NCBI GenBank assembly: GCA_029004695.1
Contig: JAQVZB010000005.1
Coordinates: 1 to 26,602 of the forward strand
Length of the DNA: 26,602 nucleotides
Direction: 5' to 3'
Source of the DNA: Bacilli bacterium
Lineage (GTDB): Bacteria; Bacillota_I; Bacilli_A; RF39; UBA660
The first letter of the stretch is position 1, and every line of letters starts with the position of its first letter. Below, one piece after another: positions 1 to 7,071 of this stretch. A program made the position numbers and the translations under genes. Below the pieces are notes generated by a model that worked only from the letters and a program-made list of their open reading frames with translations, searched no databases and had not been told where the DNA came from.

Positions 1-466
1 TAAATTTAATTGTAATTGCTCTCATAACTACATTTATCATTTGTAAATATCGATTATAAGCTGCTTCTTTAGAATTGCCTTCATTCATTAAGTATATTAC
101 TTCATTAATATAAGCACCATAAACTTTTGCAATAGCACGGTCATATTTTGAACTACTTACATTAAATGGTCTAGCAATACCGTATAATTGATCTCCCGGA
201 GCATTGTAATTAGCATCAATACAAAACATCATTTGATTTCTATCAATAACAAAACCTGAATAACTATTAATAAGAGCTGATGAACCATCAGTGAATTTTA
301 TTGGTTGCTCTGCAATTGACGAACCATTTATTTTAACAGGTGTGATTTGACAATAACCATAAGAATCTGTATCTTTCCCAGCACATATTCCTGTGTTAGC
401 ATTCACCTCTACCATAAGAAATATTAAACTTAATAATAAAAACATTCCATATTTTAATTGTTTCAT
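1..466 (-). CDS. Secreted surface protein, N-terminal part (runs off left edge); possible thioester-type domain
   Basis: The minus strand is open from the ATG at 466 to the window edge, giving 155 residues of an incomplete protein. It begins MKQLKYGMFLLLSLIFLMVEVNA, a clear signal peptide, followed by a mature region with sparse cysteines (ICAGKD, GYCQI, MMFCIDANYNAPG). The FCID segment after a strand-rich stretch, followed by a helical region with a Gln (YLQMINVVMRAI), resembles thioester-forming adhesin domains, in which a Cys-Gln bond is made; this is a weak pattern match only. Its ATG overlaps the stop of the upstream gene as ATGA (463-466), so the two are probably translationally coupled and made as a pair. 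No anchor or repeats can be judged because the C-terminus is outside the window. Confidence 0.7.
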   Translation of the reverse strand, partial: MKQLKYGMFLLLSLIFLMVEVNANTGICAGKDTDSYGYCQITPVKINGSSIAEQPIKFTDGSSALINSYSGFVIDRNQMMFCIDANYNAPGDQLYGIARPFNVSSSKYDRAIAKVYGAYINEVIYLMNEGNSKEAAYNRYLQMINVVMRAITIKF

Positions 467-1194
467 AGGGCACTCCTTTTTCTAACAATTATATATCCTA
501 CAACAGTACCGCTTAACACGATAGTACCAATTATAAAATAAATATAATTATCAATTATAAAATCTGATATACCCTCTTTATTATCCTTATCTTTTTTAGC
601 TTTTTCAGTTGTTTTTTGCATAGCTTGAACTTTTTCATATAGTTGACTTTCAGTAAGATTTAATTCCTCTGTTATATATTTTTGACAAAAATCAAAATCT
701 TCTAAACCTTTACATATTCCGTATTGAGAATACATATTAATTTTTGGTTTTGTAAAACTAAAAGTCTTTAATGGTTCTCCTCGGCATCCTTCTAAATTTG
801 AATATATGTTGTAGGTATAGTTTATGATATCAGTAGTATTATCAGTTTTAAATGTATATACTCCTTTGGTAGATTCATCATAATATATATTTACCTCTTC
901 ATTATCAAAATCATTAGTTTGAGTAATATATACATCATCTAAAATATTATAAATACTAATATCAAATTTAATATTTATTTGTTCTTCCATTGATTTTTCT
1001 CCTGTATCAGGATTAGTGAACTCATATTTTTCTTTTGTTTCATCAATTTTATAATTGGCGATAATTTTTCCTGCTATATCATTTAGGTTTGCTTTTTCTT
1101 CATATGTACATGTAGTGCTTACTGCAAGTACTTTTATATTGATTATAAATAAAGTAACTATAATAATAAATACCATTTTATATATCCTATTCAT
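463..1194 (-). CDS. Secreted, C-terminally membrane-anchored surface protein, unknown function
   Basis: Predicted 243 aa when started at the ATG at 1194 (MNRIYKMVF...). An in-frame ATG at 1212 lies upstream, but the Shine-Dalgarno AAGGAG falls just inside that longer reading and is well spaced from 1194, so the shorter start is preferred. The protein has an N-terminal signal peptide ending near VLA, an extracellular region rich in beta-type sequence with Cys pairs (TTCTYEE, LEGCRGE, GICKGLEDFDFCQKYI), a Lys-rich low-complexity stretch (KKDKDNK), a single C-terminal membrane helix and a short basic tail (VRKRSAL). This is a type I membrane topology without an LPXTG motif. It overlaps the next gene by ATGA. 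I do not recognise the family; the pairing with a secreted partner suggests a cell-surface role. Confidence 0.8.
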   Translation of the reverse strand: MNRIYKMVFIIIVTLFIINIKVLAVSTTCTYEEKANLNDIAGKIIANYKIDETKEKYEFTNPDTGEKSMEEQINIKFDISIYNILDDVYITQTNDFDNEEVNIYYDESTKGVYTFKTDNTTDIINYTYNIYSNLEGCRGEPLKTFSFTKPKINMYSQYGICKGLEDFDFCQKYITEELNLTESQLYEKVQAMQKTTEKAKKDKDNKEGISDFIIDNYIYFIIGTIVLSGTVVGYIIVRKRSAL

Positions 1195-1297
1195 ACCTTT
1201 ACACTCCTTCATTATTATGTATAGTATATCATAAACTTTTTTTTTTTAAAACAATATTATTAAAAATTATGATAGAATTATTTATAAGGTGATAATA

Positions 1298-2131
1298 ATG
1301 AAAAAGAAAGCTAAAAAAGGAAGATTCAGAAAATTAATTTATTTCTTAATAATTTTTATATTTATAGCTTTTTTATACAGTACTTCGATAAAAACTTTGA
1401 ATGTCAAAGAATATGGCATTATAAATAATAAAATTAATATTAATCATCAAGGTTTAAAGATAGTTCATTTTTCGGATTTACATTATGGAACGACGATTAA
1501 AATTAAAGAATTACCAAAGATAGTTAAGGAAATTAATTTATTAAATCCCGATATAGTTATATTTACTGGTGATTTAATTGATAAACATTATCAAATGAAA
1601 GATCAAGACATCGATAATTTTTTAAAAGAATTTAACCAAATAAAAGCTAATATTGCTTATTATTTAATTAAAGGTAATCATGATTATAGTGAAAATTTTG
1701 ATAAATTAATTGATAAAACTTCATTTAAAGTCTTAAAGAATGAATTAACATCTTTTTATTATCAAGATAATACTCCGATAAACATTATTGGACTAGAAAG
1801 TAAATTAGAAAAAAAAGTTGACCTTGAAAAAGCTTTTACTAATTATAATAAAGACTATTATACTATTTTAATTACTCATGAGCCTGATGCAATACTAGAT
1901 ATAAAACAAAATATTGATTTAGTATTAGCAGGACATTCTCATAATGGTCAAATTAGAATCCCTTTTATTGGCGCAATATATACCCCAGAGGGAGCTAAAA
2001 ATTACTATGATGAAATATATAAATTAGATAATAGGGAAATATATATTTCCAGTGGTCTTGGTACAAGTAAATATCCGATTAGATTATTTAACTGTCCTTC
2101 ATTTAATTTTTATCGTTTATATAATAACTAA
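1298..2131 (+). CDS. Membrane-anchored metallophosphoesterase (YkuE/YaeI type)
   Basis: 277 aa from the ATG at 1298; a GTG at 1289 is in frame but sits inside the Shine-Dalgarno AAGGTG, so the ATG is chosen. A basic N-terminus and one membrane helix (about residues 15-32) precede a calcineurin-like phosphoesterase domain. The metal-binding motifs appear in order: SDLH, GDLID, GNHD, THEPD and GHSHNGQ, followed by the family-typical IPFIGAIYTPEGA and a conserved SSGLGTSKYPIRL tail. YkuE/YaeI/LpxG-like members hydrolyse phosphodiester or pyrophosphate bonds of lipid-linked or nucleotide substrates at the membrane; the substrate here cannot be told. It is divergent from the surface-protein pair and is followed by a hairpin that also covers the next gene's ribosome-binding site. 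Confidence 0.88.
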   Translation: MKKKAKKGRFRKLIYFLIIFIFIAFLYSTSIKTLNVKEYGIINNKININHQGLKIVHFSDLHYGTTIKIKELPKIVKEINLLNPDIVIFTGDLIDKHYQMKDQDIDNFLKEFNQIKANIAYYLIKGNHDYSENFDKLIDKTSFKVLKNELTSFYYQDNTPINIIGLESKLEKKVDLEKAFTNYNKDYYTILITHEPDAILDIKQNIDLVLAGHSHNGQIRIPFIGAIYTPEGAKNYYDEIYKLDNREIYISSGLGTSKYPIRLFNCPSFNFYRLYNN

Positions 2132-2157
2132 CACAAATAAGCTCTTTTCATATAATA
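2131..2157 (+). promoter_or_regulatory. Candidate sigma-K-type promoter for the Tyr-rich gene
   Basis: AC at 2131-2132, a 16-base spacer, then CATATAATA at 2149-2157, fitting the mother-cell sigma-K pattern AC-N16-CATAnnnTA. Start of transcription would fall near 2163-2165, inside the 3' arm of the hairpin, and the resulting short leader could not form that hairpin. No good sigma-A -35 is seen for the TATAAT contained in this element. Pattern-based; AT-rich sequence gives chance matches. Confidence 0.4.
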
Positions 2158-2172
2158 AAATGAAAGGAGCTT
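2139..2172 (+). terminator. 13-bp hairpin: terminator-like and covering the next gene's RBS
   Basis: Arms 2139-2151 and 2160-2172 pair over 13 positions (one G-U) around an 8-base loop, followed by TTTTATT. It can end the metallophosphoesterase transcript. The 3' arm contains the Shine-Dalgarno AAAGGAG of the small gene at 2178, so read-through RNA would hide that site. Confidence 0.7.
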
Positions 2173-2177
2173 TTATT

Positions 2178-2384
2178 ATGTATTATGCAAATCTTCCAAA
2201 TAATAATGGAGATAGATTTTTTCTAGTACCTTTTCTTTTAGGTGGTTTAGGAGGAGCTGCTATTGCTTCAGCTGCAAGACCAAGGCCTGTTTATGTCACC
2301 CCTCCAGTATATTATCCTCCCTATAATCCTTATGGTTATAATTACTATGGAGGTTATAATTATAACCCTTATTATTATCGTTAA
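2178..2384 (+). CDS. Small Tyr/Gly/Pro-rich protein, probable spore-surface protein
   Basis: 68 aa from the ATG at 2178, preceded by AAAGGAG with 8-base spacing. A longer in-frame reading from 2052 lies inside the preceding gene and is rejected. The start MYYANLPNNNGDRFF is followed by a short hydrophobic Gly/Ala stretch (LLGGLGGAAIASAA) and then a tail of Tyr, Pro, Asn and Gly (PVYYPPYNPYGYNYYGGYN). Such Tyr-rich low-complexity tails are typical of small spore coat or crust proteins that are cross-linked or self-assemble, but I cannot name a family. A sigma-K-like promoter lies directly upstream, which supports late mother-cell expression. It is convergent with the SEDS gene and separated from it by a shared terminator. 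Confidence 0.75.
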   Translation: MYYANLPNNNGDRFFLVPFLLGGLGGAAIASAARPRPVYVTPPVYYPPYNPYGYNYYGGYNYNPYYYR

Positions 2385-2385
2385 T

Positions 2386-2405
2386 AAAGTATCATTTGAT
2401 GCTTT
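2386..2405. terminator. Bidirectional terminator between convergent genes
   Basis: Stem AAAGTATCA / TGATGCTTT (9 positions, one G-U) with a 2-base loop, flanked by A and T runs on each side. The stop codon of the minus-strand SEDS gene (2392-2394) lies inside it. Confidence 0.65.
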
Positions 2406-3447
2406 TTACATTAATAACTAAGCCTATCAGAATCATATAAGAAATTAAATTACTTCCCCCATAACTAATAAAGGGTAAGGTTATTCCTACTATAGGTAAT
2501 AATCCAACATTCATTAAGACATTAATAGAAAACTGAATCATTAATATTAAAATAATTGGTAAGATTAAATTTTTATTTAGGGAATATTTATTAATGATTA
2601 AATAGATAAAATAAAAATAGATAATTAAAAAGATAATTCCTCCAATTAAGCCAATATTATTAATAAGTAAAGTAAAAGCAAAATCAGTTGGAGCCTCAGG
2701 AAAATACTCAGGGATATATCTAATTCCTCTTCCCAATAAACCTGAGGAACCAATAGATATTAAAGCTTTATTTATTTGATAACCTTCGCCATTAATAAAA
2801 TCAGTTATCCGATCCATTCGATAAAAAAATGAAGTTCCAAAAATATTAATAAAAGTATCTTGAAAATAATAATATAATATTAAAAAAGAGCTAATTATTA
2901 AAACAATTAAAATACTACTTAATATATACCACCATTTATTTAAATTTCTTGATATTAAAAATGATATATAAATAATTATATAAATTAATATAGCTCCCGT
3001 ATCTGGTTCTAAAAAAGTTAAGATACTAGGAATCAGAATTATTAACGAAATAAACAAAATATATTTTAAGTTACTAATATAAAAATATTTTTTACTAAAT
3101 GAATATAAATATATTATCAAAATAATTTTAATTAATTCACTAGGTTGAAAATTAATAAAACCTAAACTAAGCCAAGAATTACTTCCATTTACATTAACAC
3201 CCCAAAATAAAGTAATTAATAATAATAAATTACCAAATAAATATAACCAAAAGCTATATTTAAAAAGATAATTAAAATTAATTTTACTCATCATAAAGAT
3301 AATGATAAAACCAATTATATACCATATCAGTTGTTTAATAAAATAATTATTATAATCTACCATGATATATTTAGCACTATAATTATTAATTAAACTAACT
3401 AGCATTAATAAAATAAGGATAAGAATTAGAGAAATATTTTTTTTCAT
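2392..3447 (-). CDS. SEDS-family peptidoglycan polymerase (RodA/FtsW/SpoVE)
   Basis: 351 aa, about ten membrane helices throughout. Family motifs are clear: NGSNSWLSLGFINFQPSELIKI near residue 100, LEPDTG with the catalytic Asp near residue 150, and a long extracellular loop with GRGIRYIPEYFPEAPTDFAFTLLINNIGLIGG. The C-terminal block is GLLPIVGITLPFISYGGSNLI. SEDS proteins polymerise lipid II into glycan strands together with a class B PBP. The PIVGITLPF block is nearer RodA (PVTGIPLPF) than FtsW (PTKGLTLP), but SpoVE, the sporulation paralogue, cannot be excluded in a spore former. It is slightly shorter than the usual 360-400 aa. The gene stands alone, with its own upstream AT-rich region and a terminator after it. 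Confidence 0.92.
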   Translation of the reverse strand: MKKNISLILILILLMLVSLINNYSAKYIMVDYNNYFIKQLIWYIIGFIIIFMMSKINFNYLFKYSFWLYLFGNLLLLITLFWGVNVNGSNSWLSLGFINFQPSELIKIILIIYLYSFSKKYFYISNLKYILFISLIILIPSILTFLEPDTGAILIYIIIYISFLISRNLNKWWYILSSILIVLIISSFLILYYYFQDTFINIFGTSFFYRMDRITDFINGEGYQINKALISIGSSGLLGRGIRYIPEYFPEAPTDFAFTLLINNIGLIGGIIFLIIYFYFIYLIINKYSLNKNLILPIILILMIQFSINVLMNVGLLPIVGITLPFISYGGSNLISYMILIGLVINVKSIK

Positions 3448-3479
3448 ATTATATTTTTATCTCATTTAGACTTTATATA

Positions 3480-3488
3480 CATATAATA
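3480..3488 (+). promoter_or_regulatory. CATATAATA -10-like element before the 87-aa gene
   Basis: TATACATATAATAT surrounds this site and recurs as an identical 14-mer at 19536-19549, also upstream of a small gene of coat-like composition. CATATAAT fits sigma-E (CATACAnT, one mismatch) and also contains TATAAT. No good -35 is visible. Confidence 0.3.
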
Positions 3489-3508
3489 TTATAAGTGGAG
3501 GGATAAGG

Positions 3509-3772
3509 ATGAATTTACCAGAAATATTTAAAAATAAAATTGATGAAAACATCAAAAACTCTCAATATACCTATTATGGATCATCTAATAGAAGTTCATC
3601 TAATAGAAGTATTAATAATATAAATTTAAATCAATTACCAGTCGAAGCTATAATTGAAACGAAAAACAAAATCTTCAAAGCTAGGATAATTGCCAAAACC
3701 AACAACTATTTAATAACTGATAAAAAAGAAGTAGTTTATATCCCCGATTGTTTAAACATTAAAAATTATTAA
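3509..3772 (+). CDS. Small hypothetical protein, 87 aa
   Basis: A strong Shine-Dalgarno (GGAGGG, then ATAAGG before ATG) supports this start. The first about 45 residues are polar and Asn/Ser-rich and contain a doubled pentapeptide SSNRS encoded by a perfect 15-bp tandem repeat (3581-3610). The second half (LPVEAIIETKNKIFKARIIAKTNN...) looks like a small beta-barrel with alternating hydrophobics ending in VVYIPDCLNI. No signal peptide or membrane helix is seen. I do not recognise the family. The upstream -10-like element shared with another small gene hints at sporulation control, but that is inference. Confidence 0.7.
   Translation: MNLPEIFKNKIDENIKNSQYTYYGSSNRSSSNRSINNINLNQLPVEAIIETKNKIFKARIIAKTNNYLITDKKEVVYIPDCLNIKNY
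3581..3610 (+). repeat. 15-bp tandem repeat, two perfect copies
   Basis: TCATCTAATAGAAGT occurs twice head to tail inside the 87-aa gene and encodes SSNRS twice. Confidence 0.9.
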
Positions 3773-3773
3773 A

Positions 3774-3801
3774 AAAAGTAGTAAATTTATACTACTTTAT
3801 T
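3774..3801. terminator. Bidirectional terminator
   Basis: AAAGTAGTA / TACTACTTT, a perfect 9-bp stem with a 6-base AT loop, with A-run before and T-rich sequence after. It separates the 87-aa gene (plus) from the rhomboid gene (minus), which converge here. Confidence 0.75.
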
Positions 3802-4922
3802 TAATTTAAAAACAATAAATATAACAAAAATGCGATATAAATAAAACTAACTATGATACCGTTTATCATGGTTACTTTATCATCCTTCTTGCCTACCCCA
3901 ATAGCCATAGTTAGAAATATCCCTCCAATTAGACCTCCAATATGAGCAGCATTATCAATCATCGGAACCGTAAATCCAATTAATAAATTAATTAATATAA
4001 CTGGAATAATCTGACTTGTTAAAACACTACCAAAATATACTCGATAATTATAACCAAAATATAATAAACATCCTAATAAGCCAAATAAAGCACCCGATGC
4101 TCCAACACTATTTCCTTGGGTTATAACCGCTGACATTAAACTGGCTACTATCGCCGATCCAAAATAAACCATTAAAAATTCCTTTTTTCCTAAAAAAGTT
4201 TCTACTTGCGTACCTATAATATATAAAGAATACATATTTACTATTAAATGAAGAACATTAGCATGAAGAAATGCTGCGGTAAATAATCTCCAATAATCAC
4301 CAGTTTTAACTAAATCCGAATTAAGAAAAAATAAATTAAAAATATTAGGATATAAAAAACTAAAAATAAACATAAGAATATTTATTATAATCAATACTTT
4401 AGTAACTATTATTTTCTTAGGTTTAAAAATATTTTCATAAGTAATATTATTTTTTTCCGTTTTTTTGTTAATATCATTAGTTATATTAACAATTAATTCA
4501 ACATTATTTTCTTTATTTAAAGTAAAAGTTTTTAATTTGGGAAAAAGCCTCGATAATCCATTATCTTTTCTGACATCTTTTAAAGTTTTAATCTTAAAAG
4601 TATCGATATTTTTATCATTTTGAACATTGATATCTTCATTTAAATCAAGTAAAATATTTAAAATGTTAACCTTAAAAGATAAAGTTTTCTTTTTTACTTG
4701 TTTCGCTATGCTTTTAACTTTATAATTATCAAAAATCAATTGATCTTTATTATGAATATAATTAGAATTAATACGAATAATTCGGTATTGCGCTTCTAAA
4801 TTTTCAAGCCAAATTTCATTTTTAACCCCATTTACAATTATAGGTTGATAATTTTCTTCAGTTACAAAATAATGAACTAATCTCATAATTATTTCATCTT
4901 TAGGATTAACGGTTATACTCAT
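3801..4922 (-). CDS. Rhomboid-family intramembrane serine protease with N-terminal cytosolic domain
   Basis: 373 aa. Residues 1 to about 165 form a hydrophilic domain of mixed alpha/beta type. After that comes a rhomboid membrane domain with six or seven helices. Active-site features are present: the HxNxxHLxxNM-type segment HANVLHLIVNMYSL, the nucleophile in GASGALFG (Ser276) and the histidine in NAAHIGGLIGG (His327). This layout matches Bacillus GluP/YqgP, where the cytosolic domain precedes the protease. YqgP cleaves membrane proteins, including a magnesium transporter, and can act with FtsH; whether that holds here is unknown. The start is supported by GAAGGAG with 8-base spacing. It is followed by a shared terminator. 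Confidence 0.9.
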   Translation of the reverse strand: MSITVNPKDEIIMRLVHYFVTEENYQPIIVNGVKNEIWLENLEAQYRIIRINSNYIHNKDQLIFDNYKVKSIAKQVKKKTLSFKVNILNILLDLNEDINVQNDKNIDTFKIKTLKDVRKDNGLSRLFPKLKTFTLNKENNVELIVNITNDINKKTEKNNITYENIFKPKKIIVTKVLIIINILMFIFSFLYPNIFNLFFLNSDLVKTGDYWRLFTAAFLHANVLHLIVNMYSLYIIGTQVETFLGKKEFLMVYFGSAIVASLMSAVITQGNSVGASGALFGLLGCLLYFGYNYRVYFGSVLTSQIIPVILINLLIGFTVPMIDNAAHIGGLIGGIFLTMAIGVGKKDDKVTMINGIIVSFIYIAFLLYLLFLN

Positions 4923-5007
4923 ATTATATTCTCCTTCTGCATATTTTATTTTATAACAAAGTTTTAGTTATGTAAAGGGTGATAATATCATAAAAAACGC
5001 TTTTTCA

Positions 5008-5430
5008 ATGATGATTATATTCTTTTTATATTTTATGCCTTTTTTATTTTTCCCTCTTGATATTAATTATTTTAATATTTTAACTTTACCTTATGGAACA
5101 TTAAATGTGTTTATTTATTATTTAGGTTGGATAAATTCGTTTGTTTTAATTACAATTAGTATTTTTACAATTATAAAATACGAAAATATTAACAATAATT
5201 ATATCTTTGCTTTATTAATAAACTTAATATTAAACTGGCTAAATAATTTTATGCTATATGAACTTAATAATATATTATTATTCTTAATATCAATCTTAAT
5301 TGGATTATTAAGTACTTTATATTTGTTTATTCAAACTAATAAAATTAATAAAAAACTATCATATACAATAATATTCTATTTATTTTGGTTAATTTATAAT
5401 ATTATCTTATTTACTATTATTGGCTTCTAA
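5008..5430 (+). CDS. TspO/MBR-like membrane protein (start uncertain)
   Basis: At least 140 aa, almost entirely hydrophobic, with five predicted membrane helices. The second half resembles TspO: FALLINLILNWLNNF corresponds to the ALQLxLNxxWS helix, and IIFYLFWLIYNIILFTIIGF to the YLLWVxFAxxLN helix. Family proteins bind tetrapyrroles and sterol-like ligands. The usual Pro-rich start of helix 1 and several Trp residues are not conserved, so this is a divergent member or only a fold relative. ATG at 5008 has no ribosome-binding site at the right distance; a strong AAAGGGTGAT lies at 4974-4983 with only ATC/ATA codons in frame where a start would be expected. The 3' end overlaps the convergent rluD gene by 24 bases, with no terminator seen. 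Confidence 0.65.
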   Translation: MMIIFFLYFMPFLFFPLDINYFNILTLPYGTLNVFIYYLGWINSFVLITISIFTIIKYENINNNYIFALLINLILNWLNNFMLYELNNILLFLISILIGLLSTLYLFIQTNKINKKLSYTIIFYLFWLIYNIILFTIIGF

Positions 5431-6306
5431 ATTAATTAGAAAGTCATTAAATTTTTTAGGCAAAGGACACTCAAAAATTAGGTGTTCTTTTGTAATAGGA
5501 TGAATAAATTCTAATTTACTAGAATGTAAAAACTGACCAAAAGATGTACATTTATTTTTTGTATATACCGGATCATTATATACGGGATAACCTATATACT
5601 TAGCGTGAACTCTAATCTGATGAGTTCGCCCCGTTTCTAATTTAAAATTAACTAAAGTAAAACCATGATATCTTTTTAAGACCGTTAAATGAGTAACAGC
5701 TTGTTTAGCATTAAAATTAGTGACATTCATTTTCATTCGGTCATGGATATCTCTTCCAATTGGTGCATCAATCGTCGCTGTATCCGTTTTTAATTCTCCA
5801 ATTAAAAGAGCAATATATTCACGAGTTATCGTTTTATTTTTAAATTCAAGAACTAATAATTCATGAACTTTATCATTTTTAGCTATTAATAATAATCCAC
5901 TTGTATCTTTATCAATTCGATGAACAATTCCCGGTCTTATTTCATCTTCTTTATTACTTAATTTATTAGTATGATTAAGTAATGCATTAACTAAAGTACC
6001 TGATTTGTTACCATTACCAGGATGAACTACCATCCCTGAAGGTTTATTAATAACAATTAAATCTTGATCTTCATATACAATATCTAATTTTATTTCTTCA
6101 GGTTCTAAATGAGTTTCTTTGATAAATCCCTCTTTTATAATTAAAATATCATCATTTTGAAGTAAATATTTTGCTTTAACATTATTATTATTTACTAATA
6201 TATATCCTTCTTCAATCATTTTTCGAATTAAAGAACGAGAATATTCAGTAACATCACTTAAATATTTATCAATTCTAATATTATTTTGATTTACTACTAT
6301 TTGCAT
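5407..6306 (-). CDS. RluD-family 23S rRNA pseudouridine synthase
   Basis: 299 aa. An S4 RNA-binding domain (IRIDKYLSDVTEYSRSLIRKMIEEGYILVNN, about residues 10-55) precedes the RluA/RluD catalytic domain with the signature GIVHRIDKDTSGLLLIAK, whose Asp is the catalytic residue. Further family blocks are KPSGMVVHPG, RPGIVHR, LETGRTHQIRVH and the C-terminal LHSSKLEFIHP. It converts uridines in large-subunit rRNA (helix 69 in E. coli RluD) to pseudouridine. The ATG has AAAGGAG 7 bases upstream. The start overlaps the end of lspA by 26 bases, the same lspA-rluD pairing as in B. subtilis lspA-ylyB, so the two are co-transcribed. Confidence 0.93.
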   Translation of the reverse strand: MQIVVNQNNIRIDKYLSDVTEYSRSLIRKMIEEGYILVNNNNVKAKYLLQNDDILIIKEGFIKETHLEPEEIKLDIVYEDQDLIVINKPSGMVVHPGNGNKSGTLVNALLNHTNKLSNKEDEIRPGIVHRIDKDTSGLLLIAKNDKVHELLVLEFKNKTITREYIALLIGELKTDTATIDAPIGRDIHDRMKMNVTNFNAKQAVTHLTVLKRYHGFTLVNFKLETGRTHQIRVHAKYIGYPVYNDPVYTKNKCTSFGQFLHSSKLEFIHPITKEHLIFECPLPKKFNDFLINLEANNSK

Positions 6307-6754
6307 TGTCTTCTCCTTTATATATCGCGATCATTAATAAAACTGCTCCTAAAAAAATGAAAGTATCTCCTAAATTAAAGACGGGAAAATCAATTCCAAA
6401 GATATTAAAATCTAAAAAATCTCTAATATATCCTAAAAATAATCGATCAATTAAATTTCCTAATACCCCGCCTAATAAGAAACTAAAAGCGATTTCGTTT
6501 CTTTTATTGATCTTAAATGTATTTATATATCTATATATTATAAAGATAGTTAACAAGGTAAATATAATTAATAACCAAAGTTTATTATTTAATATTCCAA
6601 AAGCAGCTCCATAATTATTAATATAAGTAATATGGAAAAAATTTTTAATAATCGTATATGAATCATTAATACTTAAATATAAATCAATTAATATTTTCGA
6701 AATTTGATCTAAAAATAAAATTGTACTTGCATAAATTAATATTTTTTTATTCAT
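6281..6754 (-). CDS. lspA: Lipoprotein signal peptidase LspA
   Basis: 157 aa with four membrane helices, the usual size for signal peptidase II. The enzyme removes the signal peptide of lipid-modified prolipoproteins at the membrane. Conserved blocks are present: FLDQISK in helix 1, the YINNYGAAFGIL loop, GNLIDRL with the first catalytic Asp, and PVFNLGDTFIFLGA with the second catalytic Asp. GAGGTAATT precedes the ATG. It is cotranscribed with rluD. A substrate is visible in this window: the lipoprotein at 18213-18851 with lipobox TASGC. Confidence 0.95.
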   Translation of the reverse strand: MNKKILIYASTILFLDQISKILIDLYLSINDSYTIIKNFFHITYINNYGAAFGILNNKLWLLIIFTLLTIFIIYRYINTFKINKRNEIAFSFLLGGVLGNLIDRLFLGYIRDFLDFNIFGIDFPVFNLGDTFIFLGAVLLMIAIYKGEDNANSSKSK

Positions 6755-6804
6755 AATTACCTCAATATTATTTTATCATTAAAAAGGAATTAAAAAAAGA
6801 TGAA

Positions 6805-7035
6805 TTATTTAATTGATAAATCAACTAATATTACATCACTTCCAATAGTAACTATTTGTTTAAAAGTAATATTTACTTCATTACCATAACTTATTTTTTT
6901 CATTAATTTAGCTGGTTCAACTATTAAATTGTTAATATAACCTTCTTTAGTTACATCAATATCAACTATCTTACCTAATCTAGCCCCATTTATAATATTA
7001 ACTATATCTTTTCTTTGAAGATCACTCATTAACAT
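6805..7035 (-). CDS. ylmC: YlmC/YmxH-family PRC-barrel sporulation protein
   Basis: 76 aa, a single PRC-barrel domain: MSDLQRKDIVNIINGARLGKIVDID at the N-terminus and the family-typical ITFKQIVTIGSDVILVDLS at the C-terminus. B. subtilis YlmC and YmxH are about this size; their molecular role is not established, though members are linked to sporulation by conservation. ATG has GGTGG 5 bases upstream. The gene follows sigG by 36 bases, the B. subtilis neighbourhood (sigG, ylmA, ylmC) with ylmA absent. A CATATAAT element (7057-7050, minus) lies 14 bases before the start and could be a mother-cell promoter. Confidence 0.85.
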   Translation of the reverse strand: MLMSDLQRKDIVNIINGARLGKIVDIDVTKEGYINNLIVEPAKLMKKISYGNEVNITFKQIVTIGSDVILVDLSIK

Positions 7036-7071
7036 ATTACCACCAATTAATTATATGGAAATTAACTTATA

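Noticed and set aside
6306..6614. Open frame on the plus strand opposite lspA
   Set aside because: Antisense shadow of lspA with no family resemblance or RBS.
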